Below, piece by piece: positions 1 to 8,145 of a stretch of DNA of 58,604 nucleotides. Position 1 is the first letter of the stretch. The number at the start of each line of letters is the position of its first letter. The stretch is from Parabacteroides sp. (GTDB lineage Bacteria > Bacteroidota > Bacteroidia > Bacteroidales > Tannerellaceae). The stretch lies in contig JAQVCX010000009.1 of the NCBI GenBank assembly GCA_028689545.1, forward strand, positions 1 through 58,604, in the 5' to 3' direction. Under the pieces are notes generated by a model. The model ran no database searches and was not told where the DNA came from. It was given only the letters and a program-made list of their open reading frames with translations. Position numbers and translations under genes: made by a program.

Positions 1-29
1 CTTCATACTTGCATAACTTTATGTAGCTA

Positions 30-37
30 CAAAGATA
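30..37 (-). promoter_or_regulatory. Possible -7 element, leftward
   Basis: The minus strand reads TATCTTTG, matching the Bacteroidota -7 consensus TANNTTTG. It would drive a gene outside the window to the left. No good -33 element is seen at the expected distance. Confidence 0.3.
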
Positions 38-286
38 AATACTATATTTGACATAAAAAAGAGTTTTAATAGATACTATTTCAGAGAGTTGCAAATTTCT
101 TCAAAGAAAGGAAGTGTCAAACTCCCGAATCTATCCAAACGGGAAGACTCTTACGCACTATATAATGCTAAAACCGGATATTTTATCCACGGGCTTTTAC
201 GACTGAGCTAATATGACACGATAAAATGAAAACAAATCATAACATATTTCTTTGGCCGCTCGATACAATATAGTATAGAAAAACAT

Positions 287-294
287 TATCTTTG
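287..294 (+). promoter_or_regulatory. Possible pyrB -7 element
   Basis: TATCTTTG matches the Bacteroidota -7 consensus TANNTTTG and lies about 115 nt before the pyrB ATG. The nearest TTTG (251-254) is too far upstream for a normal -33 box, so this rests on the -7 element alone. Confidence 0.4.
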
Positions 295-408
295 CCAAAC
301 GAGAAACATATATTTATAATCAATGGCTGATTGTTTTTTGCATATATTTTACAATAGTCATTTTATACCGAGATGAGCAACAGATAATGAACATATTACA
401 GTATATAG

Positions 409-1329
409 ATGAAGAGTAAAAGTTTAGTTTCTATCGATCAATGTTCCAAAGAGGACATTCTTCGTATTTTGGATAACGCAAGGAAGTTTGAGGAGAATCC
501 GAACCGGAAATTACTGGAAGGTAAAGTCGCCGCCACCCTGTTCTTCGAGCCCTCCACACGTACGAGACTGAGTTTCGAGACAGCCGTAAACCGTTTAGGT
601 GGACGGGTGATCGGTTTCTCAGACGCTTCCACGACTAGTTCCTCCAAGGGCGAGACCTTGAAAGATACGATCTTGATGGTAAGCAATTACGTGGACTTGA
701 TCATAATGAGACATCATCTGGAAGGAGCCGCCCGCTATGCCTCCGAGGTAACGGATGTACCTATCGTCAACGCTGGTGACGGGGCGAACCAGCATCCCTC
801 GCAAACCATGCTGGACCTGTATTCCATCCGCAAGACACAAGGTAAACTGGAGAACCTCACCATCACGATGGTCGGCGACTTGAAGTATGGCCGTACGGTT
901 CACTCCTTAATCGTGGGAATGTCTCACTTCCACCCGACCTTCCATTTTGTCGCGCCGAACGAGCTGCGCATGCCGGACGAGCAAAAGAACTTCTGCGACA
1001 AGCACGGCCTCAAATACGAGGAGCATACCGATTTCACGGAAGATATCATCAACCAGACGGATATCCTTTATATGACTCGTGTACAACGTGAGCGTTTCAC
1101 CGACTTGGAAGAGTACGAGCGGGTGAAGAACGTGTATATCCTGCGTAACGACATGCTGAGAAACAGCCGTGAGAACCTGCGTATCTTACATCCGCTACCC
1201 CGTGTGAACGAGATCGCTTACGATGTAGACGATAACCCAAAGGCTTATTACATCCAGCAGGCACGCAACGGACTGTTCGCACGCCAAGCTATCATTTGCG
1301 AAGTTTTAGGTATATCTATCGACGAATAA
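409..1329 (+). CDS. pyrB: Aspartate carbamoyltransferase, catalytic subunit
   Basis: PyrB joins carbamoyl phosphate to L-aspartate to give N-carbamoyl-L-aspartate, the committed step of pyrimidine synthesis, in the cytoplasm. The 306-residue product is the normal length. It shows the carbamoyl-phosphate loop FFEPSTRTR at residues 45-53, the HPSQ motif at 129-132, and HPLPR near residue 263 in the aspartate domain. The ATG at 409 gives the expected N-terminus. The regulatory subunit gene follows after 12 nt, so this should be an E. coli-like holoenzyme of catalytic trimers and regulatory dimers, open to nucleotide feedback. A possible -7 element lies at 287-294. Confidence 0.97.
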   Translation: MKSKSLVSIDQCSKEDILRILDNARKFEENPNRKLLEGKVAATLFFEPSTRTRLSFETAVNRLGGRVIGFSDASTTSSSKGETLKDTILMVSNYVDLIIMRHHLEGAARYASEVTDVPIVNAGDGANQHPSQTMLDLYSIRKTQGKLENLTITMVGDLKYGRTVHSLIVGMSHFHPTFHFVAPNELRMPDEQKNFCDKHGLKYEEHTDFTEDIINQTDILYMTRVQRERFTDLEEYERVKNVYILRNDMLRNSRENLRILHPLPRVNEIAYDVDDNPKAYYIQQARNGLFARQAIICEVLGISIDE

Positions 1330-1341
1330 AAACGAAGTTTT

Positions 1342-1806
1342 ATGTCAGCAGAAAAGAAAAAAGAGTTGCAGGTAGCCGCCTTAGAGAACGGCACCGCCAT
1401 AGACCATATCCCTCCCAGCCAATTATTCAAGGTAGCCTCTTTATTGGGACTGGAGAAAATGAACAACACGATCACGATCGGAAATAACTTCCACAGCAAC
1501 AAGATGGGCTGCAAAGGTGTGATCAAGATCGCCGACAAGTTTTTCGAGGAGGACGAGATCAACCGTATCGCCATGATCGCCCCGAATGTTATCTTGAACA
1601 TTATCCGTGATTATGAGGTTGTAGAGAAGAAGACGGTTACTTTACCCGATGAGCTGATTGGCTTGGTTAAATGTAACAATCCAAAATGTATCACCAATAA
1701 TGAGCCGATGCTTTCCCGCTTCCACGTGATCGACAAGGAAAAAGGAACCATTAAATGTCATTATTGCGAACGTAAGATTAATAAAGAAGACATAATTATC
1801 AAATAA
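1342..1806 (+). CDS. pyrI: Aspartate carbamoyltransferase, regulatory subunit
   Basis: PyrI binds nucleotide effectors through its N-terminal domain and docks on the PyrB trimer through a C-terminal zinc domain. The 154-residue length is typical. The four zinc cysteines are visible at residues 111, 116, 139 and 142 (CNNPKC and CHYC). The gene lies 12 nt behind pyrB and is almost certainly co-transcribed with it. The gap after the stop is filled by a long inverted repeat (1817-1920), which may end or stabilise the pyrBI transcript. Confidence 0.97.
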   Translation: MSAEKKKELQVAALENGTAIDHIPPSQLFKVASLLGLEKMNNTITIGNNFHSNKMGCKGVIKIADKFFEEDEINRIAMIAPNVILNIIRDYEVVEKKTVTLPDELIGLVKCNNPKCITNNEPMLSRFHVIDKEKGTIKCHYCERKINKEDIIIK

Positions 1807-1816
1807 ATTGATGATT

Positions 1817-1920
1817 AGTTGACGATTAAGTTGACAGTTGACAAGTGACAGTTGAAAGTTAAATATCGCTGTGCGCAACTGTCAACTGTCACTTGTCAAC
1901 TATCAACTAAACGATCAACT
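1817..1920. repeat. Long imperfect inverted repeat filling the pyrI-downstream gap
   Basis: Two 44-nt arms (1817-1860 and 1877-1920) are near-perfect reverse complements, about 38 of 44 positions by hand alignment, around a 16-nt loop. Both arms are built from iterations of GTTGACAGT / TCAACTRTCAACT. The element occupies nearly all of the 124-bp gap between pyrI and the flavin reductase gene and ends 10 nt before the latter's ATG. RNA from either strand would fold into a very long hairpin. It resembles a dispersed intergenic repeat rather than a simple terminator, since no T-run follows. Confidence 0.8.
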
Positions 1921-1930
1921 ATCAACTAAT

Positions 1931-2497
1931 ATGAAGCACGATTGGAAACCAGGAACCATGATCTATCCATTACCTGCCGTAATGGTGAGTTGCGGGAATG
2001 AGCCTTCCGAGTACAATATAATAACAGTCGCATGGGTAGGTACGATTTGCACGAATCCGGCGATGTGCTATATATCCGTACGTCCGGAACGATTCTCTTA
2101 TCCGATCTTAAAAAAGAATATGGAATTCGTCATCAACTTGACGAATCGCGAGTTGGCCTACGCCACGGACTGGTGCGGGGTAAACTCAGGGAAAGATCAT
2201 CATAAATTCGAGGAGATGAAGCTCACTCCCGGAAAAGCGACTGTCGTTAATGCCCCTACGATAAACGAGTCCCCGCTTTGCATCGAATGCCGGGTGAAAG
2301 AGGTGATCGCCCTCGGAAGTCATGATATGTTTATCGCTGATGTCGTAAACGTACAGGCCGACGACCAATATCTAGACCCAGAGACAGGGGCTTTTGATAT
2401 GCAGAAAGCGGATCTTTTAGCTTACTCGCATGGCAAGTATTACGGGTTAGGTGAGTTTGTCGGTAAATTCGGCTGGTCCGTGAAAAAGAAAAAATAA
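1931..2497 (+). CDS. Flavin reductase family protein (flavoredoxin-like)
   Basis: The 188-residue protein fits the FMN-binding flavin reductase/flavoredoxin family, small cytoplasmic split-barrel proteins that bind FMN and pass electrons to partner enzymes. Family features are the WKPGTMIYPLPAVMVSCG start, the segment from TVAWVGTICTNPAMCYISV to RPERFSY, and the C-terminal YGLGEFVGKFGWSVKKK. I chose the ATG at 1931. The reading frame stays open to 1871, but that extension would translate the inverted repeat just upstream and has no family resemblance. The substrate partner is not predictable. The next gene starts 4 nt after the stop. Confidence 0.85.
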   Translation: MKHDWKPGTMIYPLPAVMVSCGNEPSEYNIITVAWVGTICTNPAMCYISVRPERFSYPILKKNMEFVINLTNRELAYATDWCGVNSGKDHHKFEEMKLTPGKATVVNAPTINESPLCIECRVKEVIALGSHDMFIADVVNVQADDQYLDPETGAFDMQKADLLAYSHGKYYGLGEFVGKFGWSVKKKK

Positions 2498-2501
2498 AAG
2501 C

Positions 2502-3224
2502 ATGAAGAAAATCTACCTTATAGGAGCATTGCTATCTTTCGGCCTGTTAGCAGAAGCCCAGAGCTTCATGCGTTTCGAGGACAAGGCATTCAACTTTGGA
2601 GCCAAGGTGGGGTTCAACGCCACTTTCCCGGTCATAAACACCCTTTCCATCAACGGGAAGGCAGCGGAGAATATAGACATCGAATATAAGGTAGGTTATC
2701 TGGCAGCGGTCTTTTGCCGGGTCAATATCGAACGGTTCTTCCTCCAGCCTAGTTTCTCATGGCATCGCTCTGAGGGAAATATCCGTTTTTCCATACCTCA
2801 AAGTTTGCCGGAAGATAATATAACGTCAAATACGTCGGCAACGTCCGACCTCTTAATGATGAAGACCAGTTCTTTAGAGGTTCCCATAATGGTAGGCTAT
2901 AATCTAGTGAAGGAAGGACCTTACGGACTTAGCTTGATGGTCGGCCCCAAATTAAAATACAACTATAAGATCGCCTATACGGTAGAGTCTTCCACCACGC
3001 ATGTGGAATACGTGAATGATAACACCCCGTTCGGAGTCAATATCGCTACGGGTGTAGGGGTTAGCATCGGACGGCTATTCTTCGACTTTGTCTATGAGTT
3101 CGGATTGAGTCAAGTGGAATCCGATTTCGAGAAAGTCAACAATCCTGTTCCCGAGATTAATTATGATATCAATATTGACAAGCGAACGAACGTGATGAGT
3201 ATCTCGCTCGGCGTACTCTTTTAA
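2502..3224 (+). CDS. Outer-membrane beta-barrel protein (PorT-like family)
   Basis: The 240-residue protein begins with a clear signal peptide (MKKIYLIGALLSFGLLAEAQ). It continues as alternating amphipathic strands typical of the small 8-10-stranded barrels grouped as PorT-family/OMP_b-brl_2 proteins. It ends SISLGVLF, with a terminal phenylalanine as expected for an outer-membrane barrel. The start is 4 nt after the flavin reductase stop, so the two may be co-transcribed. It faces the next gene tail to tail with only 9 nt between stops and no hairpin seen. Its function is unknown. The family name should not be read as proof of type IX secretion. Confidence 0.75.
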   Translation: MKKIYLIGALLSFGLLAEAQSFMRFEDKAFNFGAKVGFNATFPVINTLSINGKAAENIDIEYKVGYLAAVFCRVNIERFFLQPSFSWHRSEGNIRFSIPQSLPEDNITSNTSATSDLLMMKTSSLEVPIMVGYNLVKEGPYGLSLMVGPKLKYNYKIAYTVESSTTHVEYVNDNTPFGVNIATGVGVSIGRLFFDFVYEFGLSQVESDFEKVNNPVPEINYDINIDKRTNVMSISLGVLF

Positions 3225-3233
3225 AAAGACATT

Positions 3234-4508
3234 TCACCCATTCTTCAAGTACTTAACCAAAACCTTATCGATCCGGGCGCCATCCATATCTACGATCTCG
3301 AACTCAAAGTCAAGCCATTTCAACTTCTCGCCCGTCTTCGGCACACGTTCCAGCATCTCTAGGAGCAGACCGCTCAAGGTATTATAATCGTGCTCGGCAT
3401 ACAAATCCTCCATGTCGAAATACTCCAAGAAATCATAGAAAGAATATTGGCCGTCCACCAACCAAGTACCATCCTCACGTTGTATGATCTCGGACTCCTC
3501 CCCGACTTCCGGTACTTGACCGATCAGGCCTTCCATAATATCCTTCAAGGTTACGATACCTTGAATACCCCCGAACTCATCCGTAACGAGTCCATATTTC
3601 ACGTGTGTCTGCTTGAAAGATTCCAAGGCGTTATATACGCTTTGGTTCTCCGGCACGAACTGCGCCGGACGAAGAACTTGGTTGATCGAGAAATCCGGTT
3701 GATCGATCCTTCCGAACAAGTCTTTCAGATAAACGACCCCTACTATATTATCGAACTTCTCCGAAGCCACGGGATATATATTGAATAGATTCTCTTCCAC
3801 TTTCTCCCGGATCTTCTCCGTACTGTCCGTCACATCCAGCCAAACCAGCTCGCTACGATGCGTCATGATAGAACCCACGTTACGGTCTCCCAGATTAAAT
3901 ACCCGCTCTACGATGTCCTGCTCTACCTCTTGCACCTCGCCACCGTCGAAGCCCTCTTTCACGATCGCCTTGATCTCTTCCTCTGTTACCCTGTTTTCCT
4001 CTTTCGTATCCACGCCTGTCATCTTCACCGCCAACGTCGTACTCTTTGAAAGTAGCCAAACAAAAGGAGAGGATATCAAAGAAAGGAAATTCATAGGTTT
4101 AGCGACCAACATAGATACCTTCTCGGCACACCCCATGCCGATTCGCTTCGGCACCAGCTCGCCGAATATAAGCGTGAGATACGTCACGATAATAACGATC
4201 GTCGTTTTAGCGATCCCTAGCGCATACGGTTCTAAAGCGGGTATTCGCGCTATTATAACAGCGAAATTATGAGCTAACGCCTCGCCCGAGTACAAACCCG
4301 TCAAGATACCGATCAAAGTAATTCCGATCTGGATGGTTGAGAGAAACTTATCTGGTTCATTTGCCAGCTTCAAAGCAGTGCCCGCGGATTTATTACCACG
4401 TTTCGCTTCAGCTTCCAACCTAGCCTTCCGGGCCGAGACCAAGGCGATTTCCGACATCGCAAGAATTCCATTCAATAAGATAAGGCCAAGAACAATGACA
4501 ATTTCCAT
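3234..4508 (-). CDS. CNNM/CorC-type transport protein (DUF21, CBS pair, CorC_HlyC)
   Basis: The 424-residue protein has the three-part layout of the CNNM/CorC ('hemolysin family') proteins, which are linked to Mg2+ or Co2+ export. A membrane DUF21 region with several hydrophobic helices covers roughly residues 1-190 and includes the conserved FGELVPKRIG. A tandem CBS pair follows (about 210-335, with SIMTHRSELVWLD and GLVTDEFGGIQGIVTLKDI). A CorC_HlyC domain closes the protein, from about residue 345 (REDGTWLVDGQ). The product would sit in the inner membrane. It is a single gene reading left, away from pheS. The older name hemolysin is not supported by anything visible here. Confidence 0.88.
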   Translation of the reverse strand: MEIVIVLGLILLNGILAMSEIALVSARKARLEAEAKRGNKSAGTALKLANEPDKFLSTIQIGITLIGILTGLYSGEALAHNFAVIIARIPALEPYALGIAKTTIVIIVTYLTLIFGELVPKRIGMGCAEKVSMLVAKPMNFLSLISSPFVWLLSKSTTLAVKMTGVDTKEENRVTEEEIKAIVKEGFDGGEVQEVEQDIVERVFNLGDRNVGSIMTHRSELVWLDVTDSTEKIREKVEENLFNIYPVASEKFDNIVGVVYLKDLFGRIDQPDFSINQVLRPAQFVPENQSVYNALESFKQTHVKYGLVTDEFGGIQGIVTLKDIMEGLIGQVPEVGEESEIIQREDGTWLVDGQYSFYDFLEYFDMEDLYAEHDYNTLSGLLLEMLERVPKTGEKLKWLDFEFEIVDMDGARIDKVLVKYLKNG

Positions 4509-4562
4509 TAATTAATTTATAGTTTGATTATCCTGCGAAGATATAAAAACTTTCCGAATCCC

Positions 4563-4592
4563 TTGCGATTTCAAAAGAAAGGCGTACTTTTG
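4563..4592 (+). promoter_or_regulatory. pheS promoter
   Basis: A -33 TTG (4563-4565) and a -7 TACTTTTG (4585-4592) are separated by 19 nt, the usual spacing for Bacteroidota housekeeping promoters. The pheS ATG follows 27 nt after the -7 box. Confidence 0.65.
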
Positions 4593-4619
4593 CATGACAA
4601 ATACAAAGTGTGATTAGAA

Positions 4620-5639
4620 ATGCTCGATAAAATTAAGGCTCTGCTTCAAGAAGTAGAGAATATGAAAGCGGCAAATGCCGAGGAACTAGAAGCTTTACGT
4701 ATAAAGTATCTCAGCAAGAAAGGCGGGATATCGGCGTTGATGAATGATTTCCGTAATGTAGCGGCTGATCAAAAACGTGAGGTTGGTAAATACTTAAACG
4801 AATTAAAGGAAACAACCCAGAGCAAGATCAACGAATTAAAGGAAAGCTTTGATAATGTACAGACCGCTAACGATGATATCGATTTGACTCGTACGGCTTA
4901 CCCGATCGAACTAGGCACTCGTCATCCTCTATCACTTGTGAAAAAAGAAATTTGCGATATATTCGGACGGTTAGGATTCAGCATCGCCGAGGGACCGGAG
5001 ATCGAGGACGATTGGCATGTCTTCTCTTCCTTGAATTTCGCCGAGGATCATCCTGCCCGCGATATGCAGGATACGTTCTTTATCCAGCACAACCCGGATG
5101 TATTGCTTCGCACACATACTTCTTCCGTACAGACCCGAGTAATGGAAAAGCAAGAACCGCCTATCCGTATCATCTGTCCGGGACGTGTATATCGTAATGA
5201 GGCCATCTCCTATCGCGCTCACTGTTTCTTCCATCAGGTAGAAGCGTTATACGTAGATAAGAACGTCTCATTCGCCGACCTGAAACAAGCCTTGTTGTTC
5301 TTCGCCAAGGAAATGTTCAGCGCAGACACGAAAATTCGCTTGCGTCCTTCTTACTTCCCGTTCACGGAGCCATCCGCCGAGATGGATATCTCCTGTAACA
5401 TTTGTGGAGGTAAAGGTTGCCCATTCTGTAAAGGAACCGGCTGGGTAGAGATCCTCGGTTGCGGTATGGTAGACCCGAACGTGCTTGAGAACTGTGGTAT
5501 CGACAGCAAGGTTTATTCAGGCTACGCATTGGGAATGGGTATCGAGCGTATTACCAATTTGAAATACCAAGTAAAAGACTTACGCATGTTCTCGGAAAAC
5601 GATGTTCGTTTCTTGAGACAGTTTGAGTCAGCCAATTAA
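4620..5639 (+). CDS. pheS: Phenylalanyl-tRNA synthetase, alpha subunit
   Basis: PheS carries the catalytic site of the alpha2beta2 enzyme that charges tRNA-Phe. The 339-residue length is typical. An N-terminal coiled coil (about 1-90) precedes a class II core with motif 2-type residues (RIICPGRVYRNEAISYRAHC), the substrate-site PFTEPSAEMD, and motif 3 GYALGMGIERITNLKY. A cysteine cluster CNICGGKGCPFCKG, seen in many PheS proteins, sits just before GWVEILGCGMV. The beta-subunit gene pheT is not adjacent, so the two are split here. A strong hairpin follows at 5665-5689. Confidence 0.97.
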   Translation: MLDKIKALLQEVENMKAANAEELEALRIKYLSKKGGISALMNDFRNVAADQKREVGKYLNELKETTQSKINELKESFDNVQTANDDIDLTRTAYPIELGTRHPLSLVKKEICDIFGRLGFSIAEGPEIEDDWHVFSSLNFAEDHPARDMQDTFFIQHNPDVLLRTHTSSVQTRVMEKQEPPIRIICPGRVYRNEAISYRAHCFFHQVEALYVDKNVSFADLKQALLFFAKEMFSADTKIRLRPSYFPFTEPSAEMDISCNICGGKGCPFCKGTGWVEILGCGMVDPNVLENCGIDSKVYSGYALGMGIERITNLKYQVKDLRMFSENDVRFLRQFESAN

Positions 5640-5664
5640 ATTGAAAACCTAATCATTTACCATC

Positions 5665-5689
5665 CCCCGGGCCTTAACCTAGCCCGGGG
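5665..5689 (+). terminator. Hairpin after pheS
   Basis: An 8-bp perfect GC stem, CCCCGGGC paired with GCCCGGGG, encloses a 9-nt loop. It lies 25 nt after the pheS stop. No U-run follows, so it may be a non-canonical terminator or a 3'-end stabiliser. The loop is symmetric enough to work in either direction. Confidence 0.6.
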
Positions 5690-5706
5690 AAACACACTAG
5701 GTTGAT

Positions 5707-6093
5707 ATGATAAAGGTTTTTCTTTTAATAATAGGAGGAGCTATCGGATCTGCGCTACGGTACGGAGTTTCCACGTGGGTGCAACGAACGATGCTTTACT
5801 CCTTTCCTTTTGGTATTTTGTCGGTCAATTTGATCGGCTCCTTTTTAATTGGCTTCTGCTGGAGTATAGCGGAAGCCTATAATTTTTCTATCCATACAAG
5901 AGCTTTCCTATTCACCGGACTTTTCGGTGGTTTCACTACTTTCTCTTCTTTCGCTCTCGACACGATGGTACTTATGCGTACCGGAGAGTACAAGATGGCA
6001 CTACTCAACGTACTTGCCAGCAATATCCTTGGCCTGGTCGCGGTCTTCCTCGGGATCATACTGGGGAAGAATATCATCACAATAATCAAGTAA
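5707..6093 (+). CDS. crcB: Fluoride channel CrcB/FluC
   Basis: FluC proteins are small four-helix inner-membrane channels that work as antiparallel dimers and let toxic fluoride leave the cell. The 128-residue product has four hydrophobic segments and the conserved motifs GGAIGSALRYG near the N-terminus, NLIGSFLIG (about 37-45), and TGLFGGFTTFSSFALDT (about 70-86), which carries the phenylalanine box and the sodium-site glycines. It is a single gene here, where some bacteria have two. I looked for a fluoride riboswitch in the 67 nt before the ATG and saw none. Downstream lies a palindrome array shared with tdk. Confidence 0.95.
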   Translation: MIKVFLLIIGGAIGSALRYGVSTWVQRTMLYSFPFGILSVNLIGSFLIGFCWSIAEAYNFSIHTRAFLFTGLFGGFTTFSSFALDTMVLMRTGEYKMALLNVLASNILGLVAVFLGIILGKNIITIIK

Positions 6094-6191
6094 ATAAATA
6101 AAAAGATACCGCCCTATTGGGTCAAAGTGTTATAGGCAGTAGCTTGTCTGTCCGTGTTATTTCTTGTCCGTCTATATACACTCTGATCTTT

Positions 6192-6269
6192 TCACCTAGG
6201 TGAAGAGATCGTATCACCTAGGTGAAAAGATCGTATCACGGAGGTGAAAAGATCTCTTCACCCAGGTGA
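6192..6269. repeat. 22-bp palindrome array, locus 1 (between crcB and tdk)
   Basis: Four copies of a 12-bp palindrome start at 6192, 6214, 6236 and 6258, exactly 22 bp apart. The first two read TCACCTAGGTGA, and the others TCACGGAGGTGA and TCACCCAGGTGA. The 10-bp linkers are variants of AGAGATCGTA. Two GATC/AGATCT-like half-palindromes alternate with the main ones. The array lies between convergent genes, and its last unit overlaps the final codons of tdk. Arrays at 25922 and 51643 share the architecture but not the sequence. Confidence 0.85.
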
Positions 6270-6869
6270 AACGATTAGATTGTCCGATGCTTGGCTATAC
6301 TTCGCATAACACTCGCGGCATAAAGGCTCATATTCGGATTGCTCTCCTAAGAAGACTCGTTTATCATTTCCCACGATGCGATGGGATACGTAAGCCAAAC
6401 GTCCGCATTTCACACAGATGGCATGCACTTTCGTTACCTCATCGGCGATAGCGCATAGCTCCGGCATAGGGCCGAAAGGAACTCCTTTGTAATCCATGTC
6501 CAGTCCGGCCACGATCACCCGGATGCCATTGGTGGCCAGCTGATTGCATACGCCTACCAATCCCTCATCGAAAAACTGTGCCTCGTCTATGCCTACCACA
6601 TCGATCTCGGAAGTAAACAATAGGATGGTGGAAGAAGAATCCACGGGAGTAGAAGGGATCGAATTACTATCGTGCGAGACCACGTTCTCTTGCGAATAAC
6701 GGGTATCAATCGCAGGCTTAAAAATCTCCACCCGCTGCTTAGCGAATTTAGCCCGCTTCAAACGGCGGATAAGCTCTTCCGTCTTACCGGAAAACATGGA
6801 ACCGCAAATCACCTCGATCCGCCCTTGTCCCGGATACTGGAATATATGCTCTTCTGAAGGCAATGTCAT
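6258..6869 (-). CDS. tdk: Thymidine kinase
   Basis: Tdk phosphorylates thymidine with ATP in the pyrimidine salvage pathway. Counting from the chosen ATG at 6869, the protein has 203 residues. It carries the P-loop GSMFSGKT, the acidic DEAQFFDE motif, and the zinc pairs CVKCG and CREC of type II thymidine kinases. The frame is open 26 codons further upstream (to 6947). However, a -7 element lies at 6889-6896 between the two starts, and the extra residues do not look like the family, so the short form is preferred. The last codons and the TGA stop fall inside a 22-bp palindrome unit. Confidence 0.95.
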   Translation of the reverse strand: MTLPSEEHIFQYPGQGRIEVICGSMFSGKTEELIRRLKRAKFAKQRVEIFKPAIDTRYSQENVVSHDSNSIPSTPVDSSSTILLFTSEIDVVGIDEAQFFDEGLVGVCNQLATNGIRVIVAGLDMDYKGVPFGPMPELCAIADEVTKVHAICVKCGRLAYVSHRIVGNDKRVFLGEQSEYEPLCRECYAKYSQASDNLIVSPG

Positions 6870-6888
6870 TACTTTCTCTTTTTGCCGG

Positions 6889-6896
6889 CAAAAGTA
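6889..6896 (-). promoter_or_regulatory. tdk -7 element
   Basis: The minus strand reads TACTTTTG, a full match to TANNTTTG, 19 nt before the preferred tdk ATG. It decides the start, because the longer reading frame would begin upstream of the promoter. No clear -33 box is seen. Confidence 0.5.
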
Positions 6897-7063
6897 CATA
6901 AAAAAGCGGAACCGCGGAAGCTTATTCATCATATCCCAAGGCAGCAAATGCCGAAGTAGGATGACAATCCACTCGATCGCGGTTTGGCCGGTCTATTTTC
7001 CAGTTGGGTAACGATATCTTCCGGTTCAGTAAAAATCCGCCTTACTTACTCACTTATAGCTTC

Positions 7064-7071
7064 TATTTTTG
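7064..7071 (+). promoter_or_regulatory. -7 element of the RND efflux operon
   Basis: TATTTTTG matches TANNTTTG and lies 28 nt before the ATG of the periplasmic adaptor gene. The -33 element is unclear. Confidence 0.45.
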
Positions 7072-7099
7072 CCCGGTAATAAATAACTAGGTATATCTT

Positions 7100-8140
7100 A
7101 TGAGAAGAATTTCATACATCCTGCTTCTGGGCATCCTTTTATCGGCATGCCAAAAGAACACAAAGTCCGAAGGTACGAACTTACCTGTCGAGGTTATCTC
7201 TCCAATCAAAGAGACAGAGACCGGTAGAAATCGTGAATACACCTTTTTATCAAGGCCCCATAATGAGACGGTTCTATCGTTCCGCATCAATGGCCCCGTC
7301 TTGAATTTCGAGCTGCGGCCCGGACAAGCTTTCTCGAAAGGCAGCACGATCCTATCGATCGATAACCGTGACTTCTTGATTCGCAAGCAGCAAACAGAGG
7401 CGCTCTATTCGCAAGCCAGCCAAGAGTATCAACGGATCGAGGCCCTTTACAAGAAGAACAACATCTCCGGGAGTAATTACGAGAAAGCGAAAGCGGATTT
7501 CCTTGTCGCCAAATCCAATTACGAGACCGCCGTCAACGCCCTAAGCGATACCCATCTGGCCGCCCCTTACAACGGATATATCCAAGATATCCATATCGAA
7601 CCTTTCCAAGACGTGAAAGCGACCGAGCCGATCCTTACCTTCATTGAGTTGGACAGGCTTAAGATCGAGACCTATATACCAGAGGAAGTCGCCTTGCATT
7701 TATACGATAAAGAAAAACAGGAACGATGCAAAATAGGGATCCATTTCGATACGGCTCCCGAGCGGGCGATCGCCCCTTCCGATTTATATGTGTCTAAAAG
7801 TACGACAAACAATAACCTCTCTTACCTGCTGACCGCCATTATCCCCAATCCCGATATGGAATGGCTGGGCGGAATGAGTGGAGTCCTCTCGATCAGCCTG
7901 CCCGAAGAAGAGCGGTCTGAAAACCTGTGGCTTCCCTTAACGGCTATCTGCCATCGCCCCCAAAAAGGAGATTATGTATGGGTGGCCAAAGGAGACAAGG
8001 TAAACTCCGTCCCCGTCGAACTTGGTGAGCAAAGGAACAACCAGATAGAGATCGTGGAAGGAATCACGGAAACAGATCTTGTCGTATTGACAAGGCAACG
8101 CTTCCTTTCTGAAAATAGTACCGTAACCATCCAAAAATAA
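7100..8140 (+). CDS. RND efflux periplasmic adaptor lipoprotein
   Basis: This is a membrane-fusion (HlyD/AcrA-like) subunit that links an RND pump to an outer-membrane channel. The 346-residue protein starts with a lipoprotein signal ending LLSAC, with Cys17 as the likely lipidated residue. It then shows a biotinyl-lipoyl-like half-motif (FELRPGQAFSKG), a helical hairpin (about 95-150) and the second lipoyl half (LAAPYNGYIQDI). A beta-barrel region fills the C-terminal half. It heads a five-gene operon with gaps of only a few nucleotides; the pump gene starts 5 nt downstream. The substrate cannot be told. Confidence 0.92.
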   Translation: MRRISYILLLGILLSACQKNTKSEGTNLPVEVISPIKETETGRNREYTFLSRPHNETVLSFRINGPVLNFELRPGQAFSKGSTILSIDNRDFLIRKQQTEALYSQASQEYQRIEALYKKNNISGSNYEKAKADFLVAKSNYETAVNALSDTHLAAPYNGYIQDIHIEPFQDVKATEPILTFIELDRLKIETYIPEEVALHLYDKEKQERCKIGIHFDTAPERAIAPSDLYVSKSTTNNNLSYLLTAIIPNPDMEWLGGMSGVLSISLPEEERSENLWLPLTAICHRPQKGDYVWVAKGDKVNSVPVELGEQRNNQIEIVEGITETDLVVLTRQRFLSENSTVTIQK

Positions 8141-8145
8141 GTAAG

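Larger units (their letters stand above)
1..408. other. Gene-free region before pyrB
   Basis: No convincing protein-coding gene is seen here. The sequence is AT-rich. It carries a possible leftward -7 element near position 30 and a possible rightward -7 element near 287, so it looks like a divergent promoter region between pyrB and a gene lying left of the window. No riboswitch or attenuator hairpin could be recognised in the roughly 115-nt pyrB leader. Confidence 0.5.

Noticed and set aside
3234..4508. Haemolysin annotation for the CNNM/CorC-type protein
   Set aside because: The domain order is that of ion-transport proteins. Nothing in the sequence indicates a toxin.
5640..5706. Fluoride riboswitch before crcB
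   Set aside because: The 67-bp gap contains only the pheS hairpin. The conserved pseudoknot pattern of the fluoride riboswitch was not seen.
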